The notes beneath the pieces were generated by a model. The model searched no databases, had not been told where the DNA came from, and saw nothing but the letters and a program-made list of their open reading frames with translations. This document shows positions 16,171 through 25,828 of a stretch of 64,000 nucleotides of DNA, one piece after another; the stretch's first letter is position 1; each line of letters begins with the position of its first letter. The DNA is from Flavobacterium alvei. Its GTDB lineage: Bacteria > Bacteroidota > Bacteroidia > Flavobacteriales > Flavobacteriaceae. Both the position numbers and the translations under genes were made by a program. The DNA lies in NCBI RefSeq assembly GCF_002920895.1, contig NZ_PQVG01000009.1:1-64000 (forward strand). Direction: 5' to 3'.

Positions 16171-19100
16171 TTATCGAACCAATGTTGCACTCATCAAACC
16201 AATCACAACATCATTGGCAATAGATTTTAAAGTAATATTTTTCAATGTTTTATTTTTATTTAATGGTAAATCTAAAATGGTTGCCGCACCGCCATCTACT
16301 GCATAATTACTGAATCCTTTTATGGATGTAAAATCATCGAAAGTGCGTGAAATAATTCCCGATTTTAGATACATTCTTGGTGGTTTTGGGGCATCGGTGG
16401 TAAAAGCCAATCCATCTATGAAATAATCCTGCTCAATAGGCCACCAATTTTCTGGATTTTTAAGCTGAAGGATTTCTGAAGTTCCATCAGTGTAATTTAC
16501 GGTTAACTCTCCATTTACAAATCTACTTTGCATTGGATTGGTTGTTCCCGCCATCATCAAATATACGTGCGAAGCTTTTCCCGAAAGGGGAATGGAAATG
16601 CTATCTGGAAAATTATCCCACATTGACGTAAACGCAATATTTTTAGAATCGGTATCAGAAGGCGTTTGAAATAAAACCCCTTGTGGACTCGTGATTTGAT
16701 TGCTGTTTTTTGCATTTTGACGCAAGCCAGAATCATCAATTTTTACGTCTAAATTTGGATAACACCAATTTCCGATTCCTTGTTTGGGCAATTGCAAAGT
16801 AGGTGATGTTGGTCTTGGCGATAAATATTCTTGTTTGAAAATATCGGTCACTTTCGAATTGAATTTATCAGAAAGTGAAATTGTTTCTAATTTTGTTTCT
16901 TTTGGTAAAACAATATCCCAATTGGTGAAAGAAAGTGAAGTTGTTTTGCCTTCATTGGTTTTTAATTCTACAGCATTCGTACCTGAAATCAAATTTTCGA
17001 ACGGAATGGAAATAGTGGTTTCAGAATCTTTATTTAAACTTACTTTCTGTGAAATTTCCTTTCCAAAAGGAGTGAAAATCAAATTCCCGTCAATCGCTTT
17101 TTGACTGTTGTTTTTTATAGCAAAAAGCAAATTGTTGTTTTCAATTCGAGTCGATTTTACTTCGATTTCTGGTTTTACAGTCAGATTAATCGGATTCCAC
17201 CAAGTTGTGTTTCCTTGTTGTAGTTTTACAAAAAAAGTAGCGTCTTCTTTGGTTTTTAAATTGGCTTTTAGTTCAGAATTGGTTTTCGAAATTTCGCTTA
17301 AAGCCGTTTGTGGGTCATAAATATGGATGATTTTGGCTTTTTTAGTTTGCAATTTAATGCTTTCGCCAATGCAATATACTTTATCTAGTTGCGGTTCTTC
17401 TAACTTTTCGCCTTCCCAAGTAATAGATACTTTATAACTTTCATTATACGGATTTTCGACAATCAATTGTGGATTTCCAACCGCATCAGAAATGGTTTTC
17501 CAAGTTGCTTTTTCGCCATTGATAGTTACCGATTTTATGTTTTCATAAGGAATTTTTGCCACGAATTTCAAATCCATTTTTGTTGTAAAATGAGTTTTAA
17601 TTTCATAAGAATCCGTGTTTTTTTCTCTAGTAAAAGCAATCGAAGCATCAGGAATTTCAATACTTGCAGAATTCCATTCGACGGGAAATCCGGGTTGAAT
17701 AGTTAACCTATTTTCCAGCGCATTGGGTTGAATTCCAAAAAGTCCTTCGACCAAGGTTCGAGACGTCATTCCAATCGGGTCGGCAAAATCACGGTACAAT
17801 TCGCCACGCATGGCATCATAGAATGAAAGTTGTTCGAATCCGCCCGGCGAAGCACCCAAATACATACTTCCGATCAAGGCACTTTCCCACATTTTGAAAG
17901 CCTTTTCCGATTGTCCGCCTTGCCAAAAAGCCAATGAAGTGTGCAATTGTTCCGCCAATGCCACATTGTTGAGCGACCAATCATAGGGTTGCCAATTGGT
18001 CGTGCTGATGGCGTATAAATCTTTTTTGTCCAATCCTTCGGCAGTCATTGGAATATGCGGAATTTTAGCATCCACATAACGCAACATCTGATAACTCTGA
18101 AACGGATTAGATAATTCCGAATCGATGGTGTGATAAATACTCCAAACTCCAGGCGAATCGTGTACTAATTGATTGCCTAACGCATCTTTGTATTCGGCAA
18201 AAATTCCTTTTTTGGGCATCCAAAGTTGGGAATTGGTTGCATCGAAAATCTTTTTGGATTCGTTCAAAAAAACGGAATTGTCTTGTTTTAAATATTTGGC
18301 GACAGCTGCTACTTCTTTGTTCGAATAATAATTGTAAGCCGACGAATGCGTTACCGCTCCGCCGCTGTATTGCAAGGCATCACTTGCCCAAATGGCAGCA
18401 TAAGCATCATACAAGCCATCGTTATTGGTGTCGAAATTTCTTTTTTCCCAAGCCAAATGTCTTTGAATCACAGGCCACATTTCTTTCATAAAAGTAACAT
18501 CTCCTGTCCATTTAAAATGACGCAACATCTGGTCGAAAAAAACCAAATTCATATCATAATGATGCGCAATGGTGTTGTTATTTGGTCGCCTGCTGATGTA
18601 ACCGCTGGTAAACAATGTAGTTCCCATTTTTTCGGTTTCTCGGGCTAAATTTCGGCTAACGTCTGGTGTAACAGGACCACTCAAAGGTTCGGTAACTTGC
18701 GATTTGCTGTAACTTGAAAAATGCGATTTGGCTCGGTCGTGCCAGCCCAAAGGATCAGCAGTATAAGCGCCTCGCCAGGCATTGAGGTACATTCTCCAAG
18801 CGATGGCACCGTGCAAATAAGCGGGACTTTCCCAAATTCCGTCAGCAGCAATCGCCAAGGCAGAACCCAAAGTATTGATGTAAGGATTAGGTGTAACAAC
18901 TTTGATACGATTGGCCAAAAGTTGGGTTTCTTGAACAGAATTCTCAAAAATTGTGGCCAATTCTTTTTGGTTTTTCAATTGGGTTTTAGCATCGGTTTCT
19001 ATCATCCAAAACAAAGGGTTTTTGGAAATAGTTGCTATTTTTCCAGTGATAACAGTCAAGGATTCTGGTGCGGAACCAAACAATTCCAAAGGCGATTTTT

Positions 19101-19818
19101 GCTGATTGGCATTCGCCAAATGAATTTCGGAATTAGGATAAAAACCAATCAAACTTTTGGTGTTTCCCGTTTTTTCTTTATTGACTTCAGAACCATATTC
19201 TAAAACAAAAGATTCTTTTTGAACTGTATATTTATTGTTGGTACAATAATTAGGCTGCATATAAAAAACCGATTCTGGATCGGCACCAATATCACCATCA
19301 CGACTGAATTTTTTGCCACTTGCTCCGCCAAAAGCCCAAATCAAAGAAATGTCATTTGATATATTATTTCCTGTAACTTTTAGTCCTAAACCTTCGGTGT
19401 TTTTTAAGGCGATTACTTCCAAAAGTAGTTCTCCGTTTCCTAAAATTGGGTCTTGGATTTTGTAGTACATCATTCCCAAAGTGTATCGAGCGTCGATTTT
19501 CGTGGCTTCGGTAATCCATTTACTTTGGTCTCCTTTTTGAATTCCCAATTTAAAATTTCCACCCATTCCCGGCAAATACAATGCAAATTCGGGCAAATCG
19601 CCAGTTTCTACTCGAAAAGCGGTGTTGGTTCCGTAAAGTGCTCTGTTGAATTTTCGACTCCCATTTTTCAAGACAAAACTATTTCCCTCTGGAGCATAAT
19701 GAATTTTACGTTCCGATGGCAAGTTTTTTTCTTGGCTCAGAGACGCTAATGGAAAACTGAGTAATAAAACAAATATCCAAAAAAAAGTTAGTTTTAGTTT
19801 TATTTTAAACAATTGCAT
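16171..19818 (-). CDS. DUF4450 protein with central six-hairpin glycosidase-like domain
   Basis: A 1215-residue secreted protein (signal peptide ending PLASLSQ). Residues about 35-260 match DUF4450 (RKIHYAPEGNSFVLKNG, FRVETGDLPEFALYLPGMGG). Residues about 300-760 form an (alpha/alpha)6-type catalytic-like domain (AWRMYLNAWRGAYTADPLGW, MPKKGIFAEYKD, PYDWSLNNVALAEQLH). The last 400 residues are beta-sandwich modules. DUF4450 proteins recur in rhamnogalacturonan loci; activity is not established to my knowledge. It is first gene of a two-gene minus operon and divergent from the CE12 gene, with back-to-back activator sites between them. Confidence 0.75.
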   Translation of the reverse strand: MQLFKIKLKLTFFWIFVLLLSFPLASLSQEKNLPSERKIHYAPEGNSFVLKNGSRKFNRALYGTNTAFRVETGDLPEFALYLPGMGGNFKLGIQKGDQSKWITEATKIDARYTLGMMYYKIQDPILGNGELLLEVIALKNTEGLGLKVTGNNISNDISLIWAFGGASGKKFSRDGDIGADPESVFYMQPNYCTNNKYTVQKESFVLEYGSEVNKEKTGNTKSLIGFYPNSEIHLANANQQKSPLELFGSAPESLTVITGKIATISKNPLFWMIETDAKTQLKNQKELATIFENSVQETQLLANRIKVVTPNPYINTLGSALAIAADGIWESPAYLHGAIAWRMYLNAWRGAYTADPLGWHDRAKSHFSSYSKSQVTEPLSGPVTPDVSRNLARETEKMGTTLFTSGYISRRPNNNTIAHHYDMNLVFFDQMLRHFKWTGDVTFMKEMWPVIQRHLAWEKRNFDTNNDGLYDAYAAIWASDALQYSGGAVTHSSAYNYYSNKEVAAVAKYLKQDNSVFLNESKKIFDATNSQLWMPKKGIFAEYKDALGNQLVHDSPGVWSIYHTIDSELSNPFQSYQMLRYVDAKIPHIPMTAEGLDKKDLYAISTTNWQPYDWSLNNVALAEQLHTSLAFWQGGQSEKAFKMWESALIGSMYLGASPGGFEQLSFYDAMRGELYRDFADPIGMTSRTLVEGLFGIQPNALENRLTIQPGFPVEWNSASIEIPDASIAFTREKNTDSYEIKTHFTTKMDLKFVAKIPYENIKSVTINGEKATWKTISDAVGNPQLIVENPYNESYKVSITWEGEKLEEPQLDKVYCIGESIKLQTKKAKIIHIYDPQTALSEISKTNSELKANLKTKEDATFFVKLQQGNTTWWNPINLTVKPEIEVKSTRIENNNLLFAIKNNSQKAIDGNLIFTPFGKEISQKVSLNKDSETTISIPFENLISGTNAVELKTNEGKTTSLSFTNWDIVLPKETKLETISLSDKFNSKVTDIFKQEYLSPRPTSPTLQLPKQGIGNWCYPNLDVKIDDSGLRQNAKNSNQITSPQGVLFQTPSDTDSKNIAFTSMWDNFPDSISIPLSGKASHVYLMMAGTTNPMQSRFVNGELTVNYTDGTSEILQLKNPENWWPIEQDYFIDGLAFTTDAPKPPRMYLKSGIISRTFDDFTSIKGFSNYAVDGGAATILDLPLNKNKTLKNITLKSIANDVVIGLMSATLVR

Positions 19819-19872
19819 GATTTTTGATTGAAAAATAATTAAATCTTAGATAGAAATTTAGTAATAATTAAG

Positions 19873-19917
19873 CAATTTCACTATTATTATTGTTTAATCT
19901 ATCCTGTTCTTACCTGA
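19873..19917 (-). promoter_or_regulatory. Activator site upstream of the DUF4450 operon (weak copy)
   Basis: Minus strand: TCAGGT (19917-19912), N4, ACAGGA (19907-19902), the island-wide direct repeat with a degenerate distal half. The expected -7 position 21-22 bp downstream holds only TGAAATTG (19880-19873), a poor match, so this is the weakest of the six sites. Confidence 0.5.
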
Positions 19918-19960
19918 TTTTTTTTAAATAATTGTCGATTTCATTTTTTTTGGTAGTATA

Positions 19961-20006
19961 ACCTAATAGTACAGGACAGTATATTAATATGGAACATTTA
20001 TTTTTG
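19961..20006 (+). promoter_or_regulatory. Activator site and promoter of the CE12-GH115 operon
   Basis: ACAGGA at 19971-19976 (with a degenerate distal half ACCTAA at 19961-19966) is followed after exactly 22 bp by TATTTTTG at 19999-20006, a perfect TAnnTTTG -7 box. Transcription should start at about 20012-20013. That forces translation to begin downstream and supports the TTG at 20036 as start of the first gene. Confidence 0.75.
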
Positions 20007-20035
20007 AATTATTGTTGAATTTAAATTTGATAAAA

Positions 20036-21373
20036 TTGAATAAAATTTACCCGCTTTTAGCATTAATTGTTTGCTTTTTTCTGCCATTCAAAAGTTTGGC
20101 TTCTGAAACAAATAGTAGTTCACAGATGATGAATGGTTCAAAATCTCAAACGTTTCATTTTGGGACTAAAAAATCTTCTTCAAAAGTAATTGGCATTTCC
20201 AATTCATTGGTTTACAATTCGAACACCGGTTATGGCTTTGATTTTGAAACGGCTGCGAATGTGAAAATGGACTCTAATACTTTTTCAATAGAAAAACCAA
20301 CCTATTTTTCGGTTAAACTTCCTGAAGGGAATTATAAAGTGGAAGTAACTATCGGCAGCAAAGAAAAAGCATCCAATGTTACCATTAAAGCGGAATCCAG
20401 ACGATTGATGCTCAATCAATTTTCAGTAAAAAAAGGAAGCCAAATCACCAAGACTTTCAATGTAAATTTAAGATTTCCCCAAATTGACGCTACTTCCAAA
20501 ATCAGCCTAAAAGACAGAGATTTAAGCGTTTTCAATTGGGACGACAAACTCACTCTCGAATTTTTGGGGGTTGCCAACATCCAAAGTATTAAAATAACAC
20601 CTGTAACAACTATTCCCGTGATTTATTTGGCAGGGGATTCTACCGTAACCGACCAAGATGTGGAACCTTGGGCTTCTTGGGGACAATTTATCACCAACTA
20701 TTTTGACGATAAAGTCGTGGTGGCCAATTATGCCGTTTCAGGTTCGGCTTTGAGTTCTTTTAAGGCCAGCAACCGTTTGAAAAAAATAAATTCACTAATC
20801 AAACCGGGCGATTATTTGTTTATTGAATTTGCCCATAACGACGAAAAACTAAAAGGCCCTGAAAACACGGCTTGGGAATCCTATTCCAAATATTTAGAAG
20901 AATATGTCGAAATGGCAAGAAGTAAAGGAGCATTTCCAATTTTAGTAACACCAACCCAACGCAGAGCTTTCAACCCAGACGGAACTTTGAAACCAACCCA
21001 CGGCGATTTTCCCGATGCAATGCGAGCCGTTGCCAAAAAAATGAATGTTCCATTGATTGACGTTACTCAAATGACGACCCAATTGTATGAAAAATGGGGA
21101 GACGGACCTTCCAGAAAAGCCTTTGTGCAATATCCAGCAAATACTTTTCCGGGACAGCTAAAAGCATTGGAAGACAACACCCATTTCAACAGTTTTGGAG
21201 CTAACGAAATTGCCCTTTGCGTAATCAAGGGCATTCGAGAATTGGGACTTCCCTTGAAAAATAACATCACCAAGGAAACACCTGCTTACGACCCGACAAA
21301 ACCCAATTCCTTTTCGAATTGGACTTTGCCAATGAGTGCCCGTTTCGAAATTGTTAAACCTGATGGAAATTAA
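20036..21373 (+). CDS. Rhamnogalacturonan acetylesterase (CE12, SGNH) with N-terminal beta domain
   Basis: No in-frame ATG exists near the 5' end. TTG 20036 gives MNKIYPLLALIVCFFLPFKSLA, a textbook signal peptide, and lies 24 nt after the predicted transcription start, whereas the longer TTG at 20012 would be leaderless. In the 445-residue protein a beta-sandwich (about 40-190) precedes the SGNH hydrolase: nucleophile in GDST (Ser202), block III-like FAHND, and the Asp-His pair in DNTH (Asp380, His383). CE12 enzymes remove acetyl groups from galacturonate in RG-I, opening it to lyases. First gene of the plus operon, 22 bp ahead of GH2. Confidence 0.88.
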   Translation: MNKIYPLLALIVCFFLPFKSLASETNSSSQMMNGSKSQTFHFGTKKSSSKVIGISNSLVYNSNTGYGFDFETAANVKMDSNTFSIEKPTYFSVKLPEGNYKVEVTIGSKEKASNVTIKAESRRLMLNQFSVKKGSQITKTFNVNLRFPQIDATSKISLKDRDLSVFNWDDKLTLEFLGVANIQSIKITPVTTIPVIYLAGDSTVTDQDVEPWASWGQFITNYFDDKVVVANYAVSGSALSSFKASNRLKKINSLIKPGDYLFIEFAHNDEKLKGPENTAWESYSKYLEEYVEMARSKGAFPILVTPTQRRAFNPDGTLKPTHGDFPDAMRAVAKKMNVPLIDVTQMTTQLYEKWGDGPSRKAFVQYPANTFPGQLKALEDNTHFNSFGANEIALCVIKGIRELGLPLKNNITKETPAYDPTKPNSFSNWTLPMSARFEIVKPDGN

Positions 21374-21395
21374 ATCGCTATTGAAAAAACCAATT

Positions 21396-24263
21396 ATGTT
21401 ACTTAAAAAAAACCTTCAATTCATTGCTATTGCTGCGCTGACAACTTTTTCTGCGCTACATAGTTTCGCCCAACAAACCGACAAAGTGTTCCTGTCCGGA
21501 AAAGATTTTGAACATCCCGTGCAATGGGATTTTTATTGCACCGATGGCAACAACAGCAAGGCTTGGTCTAAAATAAATGTGCCTTCGCAATGGGAATTAC
21601 AAGGTTTTGGAACTTATACCTACGGAAGATGGTACAAAGAATTGAATGAAAAAGAACCGAGCAAAGAAGAAGGTTTGTACAAATATGAATTCGAAGTGCC
21701 TGCCGATTACAAAGAGAAAGATATTCTAATCGCTTTTGGAGGCGCAATGACCGATACCGAAGTAAAAGTCAACGGAAAATTGGCCGGCGAAATTCATCAA
21801 GGTGGTTTTTATGAATTTAAATACGATATTACGCCGCTTTTGAACTTTGGAAGCAAAAATATTCTGGAAGTGCATGTTTGGAAACATTCGGCCAATCCAT
21901 CCGTAAATGCTGCCGAACGCAGAGCCGATTGGTGGTTGTTTGGCGGAATTTATCGCCCGGTTTGGTTAGAAGTTTCACCTAAAACGCAAATCCAACATAT
22001 TGCTGTAAATCCAAAAATGGACGGTTCCATCACTGTCGATATGAACCTTAAAAATATTGCAAAAAATGCCATTGTCGAAGCGACTTTGAAAGGCTTGGAC
22101 GGCGAAAAATTCGATACTTTTTCTTTTCCAATCAAAGTCAAAAGCACCAAAGAAACCATCGCAGCCCAATGGAAAAATGTAAAACCGTGGAATACCGAAA
22201 CTCCGAATTTATACAACTTGGAATTGGTTTTAAAACAAAACGGAACTCTGATTCATAAAGTCGAAAAACGAATTGGTTTCCGAACTTTGGAATTCAAAAA
22301 GAAAGACGGAATCTATGTGAACGGCACCAAGATTGTAATGAAAGGCATCAATCGCCACTCTTTTTGGTCGGAAGGTGGTCGCAGTACCAGCAAGAGAATC
22401 AGTCTTTTGGACGTACAATTATTAAAGGATATGAATATGAATGCCGTGCGTGGTCATTATCCGCCGGATGACCATTTCTTGGAAGTTTGCGATTCCTTGG
22501 GGCTTTTTGTGTTGAATGAATTGGCGGGTTGGCAAAATTCATACGATACCAAAACAGGTACCAAATTGGTAACCGAAACCGTTGTTCGCGATGTCAATCA
22601 TCCTTCGGTGATTATTTGGGACAATGGAAACGAAGGCGGTTGGAACTACGATGTGGACAAAGTTTTTGCCGAAAATGATCCCCAAAAACGAATCGTCATT
22701 CACCCTTGGGCTGATTTTAATGGTTGGGATACACACCATTATCCAACATATTTAACAGGAATGCACCGTTTCAACAATGGCGAAAATGTGTTTTTTCCAA
22801 CCGAATTTATGCACGGAACCTACGACAACGGAATGGGAGCCGCTTTGGAAGATTTCTGGACACGCTACAAACAAAGTCCGTTGTTTGCCGGCGGATTTAT
22901 GTGGGCAATGATCGACGAAGCCGTTTTTCGTTCGGATTGGAAAGGAGAAACCAAATTCGACTCCAAAGGTTCGCTTGCAGCCGACGGAATTTTGGGACCT
23001 CATCGTGAAAAAGAAGGCAGTTATTATACCGTAAAAGAAATTTGGGCACCCATCCAGTTTGCAAACAAACAAGTAACCGATGCTTTTGATGGTTCGTTTT
23101 TGATTACCAACGACTATCTTTTCAGTAATTTGAATTCCTGCAAAATGGAATACAAAGTACTAAAATCCGATGCGAATATTCTTTATACCGATGCCGTTTC
23201 GAAAACAATTAGCACCGGAACTATCGAAATTCCAAGCATTGAACCCGGAGAAGCTCGCAAGATCAAATTCGCACTTCCAGCCAACTTTTTCGAAGGCGAT
23301 GTTTTATCCATCACGGCGAATGACATTCACGGAAAGGAAATTTATACTTGGACTTGGCCTATTCACAAAGCACAGTTTTTTGCATCCAAGTTTTTAGTTT
23401 CCAAAGCAACGAAAGCAAAAGCAACTGCTGTTCAAACGGCCAACGAAGTTACATTAAAAGGAAGCGACATCAGCGTAACTTTGGACAAAACAACGGGAGA
23501 AATCTTGACTATCAAAAATGCGACTTCAGTAATTCCGTTGACAAATGGGCCTCGTCCTATTGGAATGAAAGCCAAATTGAAGGAAGTTCTCGTGGCACAA
23601 GAAGGAGACAAAGCAACTTGTACTGTGACCTACACAGGAGGTTTAACTTCCATTAAATGGATTATGGAACCTGACGGAAGATTCAAAATGGAATTAGTAG
23701 CCTTGAAAAATGCCGAAAACGCCGGTGGTTTTGACGGAGCTTATTTTGAAGACAAAATCAGTGCGTTCGGAATCACGTTCAGCTTTCCCGAAAAAGGAGT
23801 TACGGGAATGAAATGGTTCGGAAAAGGGCCTTATCACGTTTGGAAAAACAGACTCAAAGGAACGACTTACGGTGTTTGGGAAAAAGCGTACAACACAACC
23901 ATAACAGGCGAAAGTTTCGAAAATTTGGTGTATCCCGAATTCAAAGGCTATCACGCCAATGTCATCGGAGCTAATTTGAAAGCTGGCACAAACTCATTCA
24001 AAGTATTTAGCGAATCAGAGAATTTGTTTCTACGAGTTTTCACTCCCGATTTGCCTAAAAACGGATTTCCGGGCAGCAATCCGCAACCGGCTTTTCCGGA
24101 AGGAGATATTTCCTTTATGTATGAAATTCCGGCGATGCGTGATTTCAAACCATTGGAGCACCAAGGGCCAGAAAGTCAGCCAACGAATATTCGCATCAAA
24201 AAAGGAGATGACGGGATTTCAATGAATCTTTGGTTCGATTTTAGAACATTAACTGAAAAATAA
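21396..24263 (+). CDS. GH2 glycosidase, large beta-galactosidase type
   Basis: I choose ATG 21396, giving signal peptide MLLKKNLQFIAIAALTTFSALHSFAQ and 955 residues; earlier in-frame starts overlap the CE12 gene and lack a signal. Domain order is the GH2 one: sugar-binding jelly roll (RADWWLFGGIYRPVWLE), Ig-like domain, TIM barrel with acid/base in WDNGNEGG (Glu413) and nucleophile in FPTEFMHG (Glu470). A C-terminal domain like the beta-gal small chain (MKWFGKGPYHVWKNR) completes it. Likely an exo-beta-galactosidase acting on galactan side chains of RG-I in the periplasm; beta-glucuronidase or other GH2 specificity cannot be excluded. Confidence 0.88.
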   Translation: MLLKKNLQFIAIAALTTFSALHSFAQQTDKVFLSGKDFEHPVQWDFYCTDGNNSKAWSKINVPSQWELQGFGTYTYGRWYKELNEKEPSKEEGLYKYEFEVPADYKEKDILIAFGGAMTDTEVKVNGKLAGEIHQGGFYEFKYDITPLLNFGSKNILEVHVWKHSANPSVNAAERRADWWLFGGIYRPVWLEVSPKTQIQHIAVNPKMDGSITVDMNLKNIAKNAIVEATLKGLDGEKFDTFSFPIKVKSTKETIAAQWKNVKPWNTETPNLYNLELVLKQNGTLIHKVEKRIGFRTLEFKKKDGIYVNGTKIVMKGINRHSFWSEGGRSTSKRISLLDVQLLKDMNMNAVRGHYPPDDHFLEVCDSLGLFVLNELAGWQNSYDTKTGTKLVTETVVRDVNHPSVIIWDNGNEGGWNYDVDKVFAENDPQKRIVIHPWADFNGWDTHHYPTYLTGMHRFNNGENVFFPTEFMHGTYDNGMGAALEDFWTRYKQSPLFAGGFMWAMIDEAVFRSDWKGETKFDSKGSLAADGILGPHREKEGSYYTVKEIWAPIQFANKQVTDAFDGSFLITNDYLFSNLNSCKMEYKVLKSDANILYTDAVSKTISTGTIEIPSIEPGEARKIKFALPANFFEGDVLSITANDIHGKEIYTWTWPIHKAQFFASKFLVSKATKAKATAVQTANEVTLKGSDISVTLDKTTGEILTIKNATSVIPLTNGPRPIGMKAKLKEVLVAQEGDKATCTVTYTGGLTSIKWIMEPDGRFKMELVALKNAENAGGFDGAYFEDKISAFGITFSFPEKGVTGMKWFGKGPYHVWKNRLKGTTYGVWEKAYNTTITGESFENLVYPEFKGYHANVIGANLKAGTNSFKVFSESENLFLRVFTPDLPKNGFPGSNPQPAFPEGDISFMYEIPAMRDFKPLEHQGPESQPTNIRIKKGDDGISMNLWFDFRTLTEK

Positions 24264-24282
24264 AAAATATACATCTTATACT

Positions 24283-25812
24283 ATGAAACTGATTAAACTA
24301 CTTTCCATCCTTTGTTTAGCATTCTTGTTTTTCAATTTTACAACCAAAGAACAAGACAAACCCACTATTTATACCGTAGGCGATTCAACCGTAAAAAATG
24401 GAGCTGGAAAAGGCGATGGCGGACTTTGGGGCTGGGGCGATTATATCGGCCAGTTTTTGGATATTACAAAAGTTAATCTCGAAAACCACGCTTTGGGTGG
24501 CACCAGCAGCCGAACTTTTCAGCAAAAAGGGTTGTGGGAAGCAGTGTATAAAAAACTTAAAAAAGGCGATTACGTGATGATTCAATTTGGTCATAATGAC
24601 GATGGTCCATTAAATGATGATTCCAGAGCCAGAGGAACCATCAAAGGAATTGGCGAAGAAACCCAAGAGATTGATAATATGTTGACCAAGAAACACGAAG
24701 TGGTGCATTCTTATGGTTGGTACATCCAGAAAGTGGTTCGCGAAGCCAAATCAAAAGGAGCCATTCCGATTGTGTGTTCTCCTATTCCAAGAAACGATTG
24801 GAAAGAAGGAAAAGTGCCTCGAAACAACAAATCTTACGGGTTATGGGCCAAACAAATTGCCGAACAAGAGAAAGTGACTTTTATCGAATTGAACGATAAT
24901 ATGGCCATCGAAATGGAAAAATTGGGCGAAGCAAAAGTAACGGGAACCTATTTCTACAAACGCGATCACACCCATACATCGGCAAAAGGAGCGGTACTTT
25001 CGGCTTCGGTAATTATCAATGAATTGAAAAAAAGCGATAATTCCTTGAAAAAATATATTTTGGCGAATCCAAAAATTGTACTTCCAGCCAAGAAAAAAGT
25101 TTATTTGATTGGCGATTCGACAATGGCGAATAATGGCAACAATCCCAATGCCGTGGGCTGGGGAGTTGAATTTCCTAAATATTGCGATACCACTAGAATT
25201 GAAGTCATCAACAAAGCCCGTGGCGGAAGAAGCACTCGTACTTTTCTAAAAGAAGGACTTTGGGATGCTGTAAAAAATCAATTGAAACCAGGCGATTTTA
25301 TTATGATACAATTTGGTCATAACGATGCCGGAGCAATTGACAAAGAAAAATTCAGGGGATCACTCAAAGGAAACGGCAATGAAACCCAAGTGGTGGTTCG
25401 CGACAGTCTGACCGAAACCGTGCAAACTTTTGGCTGGTATATGGAAAAATTTGTCAAAGAAGCGAAAGAAAAAGGAGCTATTCCAATTGTTTTGAGTCAA
25501 ACTCCAAGAAACGAATGGCCAAATGATAAAGTAGAACGCAGAGCCGATACTTACGGAGGATGGTCGAAAATTGCGGCAGCAAATACTGGTGCTTTTTTTA
25601 TCGATTTGAACGAACTTGTTGCCTTGAAATACGAAGCTTTGGGCAAAGAAACCGTAAAAGCATTTTTCCCAAAAGACCACACCCATACCGGTGTTGAAGG
25701 AGCCAATCTCAATGCACTAACCGCAGCGGAAAGCCTCAAAAAAATAAAAGAATGTGGCTTGAAAGAGTATATCGAAATTCCTAAAGACAATACTAAGCAA
25801 GAATCCAAATAA
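24283..25812 (+). CDS. Tandem double CE12 (two SGNH acetylesterase domains)
   Basis: A 509-residue protein with signal peptide (KLLSILCLAFLFFNFTT) and two complete CE12/SGNH domains in one chain. Domain 1 covers about residues 28-250: nucleophile Ser35 in GDST, FGHND at 102-106, Asp228/His231 in DHTH. Domain 2 covers about 272-495: Ser279 in GDST, FGHND at 344-348, Asp465/His468 in DHTH. Both catalytic sets are intact. The two halves are clearly related, implying internal duplication. The expected role is RG-I deacetylation, possibly at two different O-positions. It sits 19 bp after the GH2 gene. Confidence 0.9.
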   Translation: MKLIKLLSILCLAFLFFNFTTKEQDKPTIYTVGDSTVKNGAGKGDGGLWGWGDYIGQFLDITKVNLENHALGGTSSRTFQQKGLWEAVYKKLKKGDYVMIQFGHNDDGPLNDDSRARGTIKGIGEETQEIDNMLTKKHEVVHSYGWYIQKVVREAKSKGAIPIVCSPIPRNDWKEGKVPRNNKSYGLWAKQIAEQEKVTFIELNDNMAIEMEKLGEAKVTGTYFYKRDHTHTSAKGAVLSASVIINELKKSDNSLKKYILANPKIVLPAKKKVYLIGDSTMANNGNNPNAVGWGVEFPKYCDTTRIEVINKARGGRSTRTFLKEGLWDAVKNQLKPGDFIMIQFGHNDAGAIDKEKFRGSLKGNGNETQVVVRDSLTETVQTFGWYMEKFVKEAKEKGAIPIVLSQTPRNEWPNDKVERRADTYGGWSKIAAANTGAFFIDLNELVALKYEALGKETVKAFFPKDHTHTGVEGANLNALTAAESLKKIKECGLKEYIEIPKDNTKQESK

Positions 25813-25828
25813 AAAGTACATTCACCAA

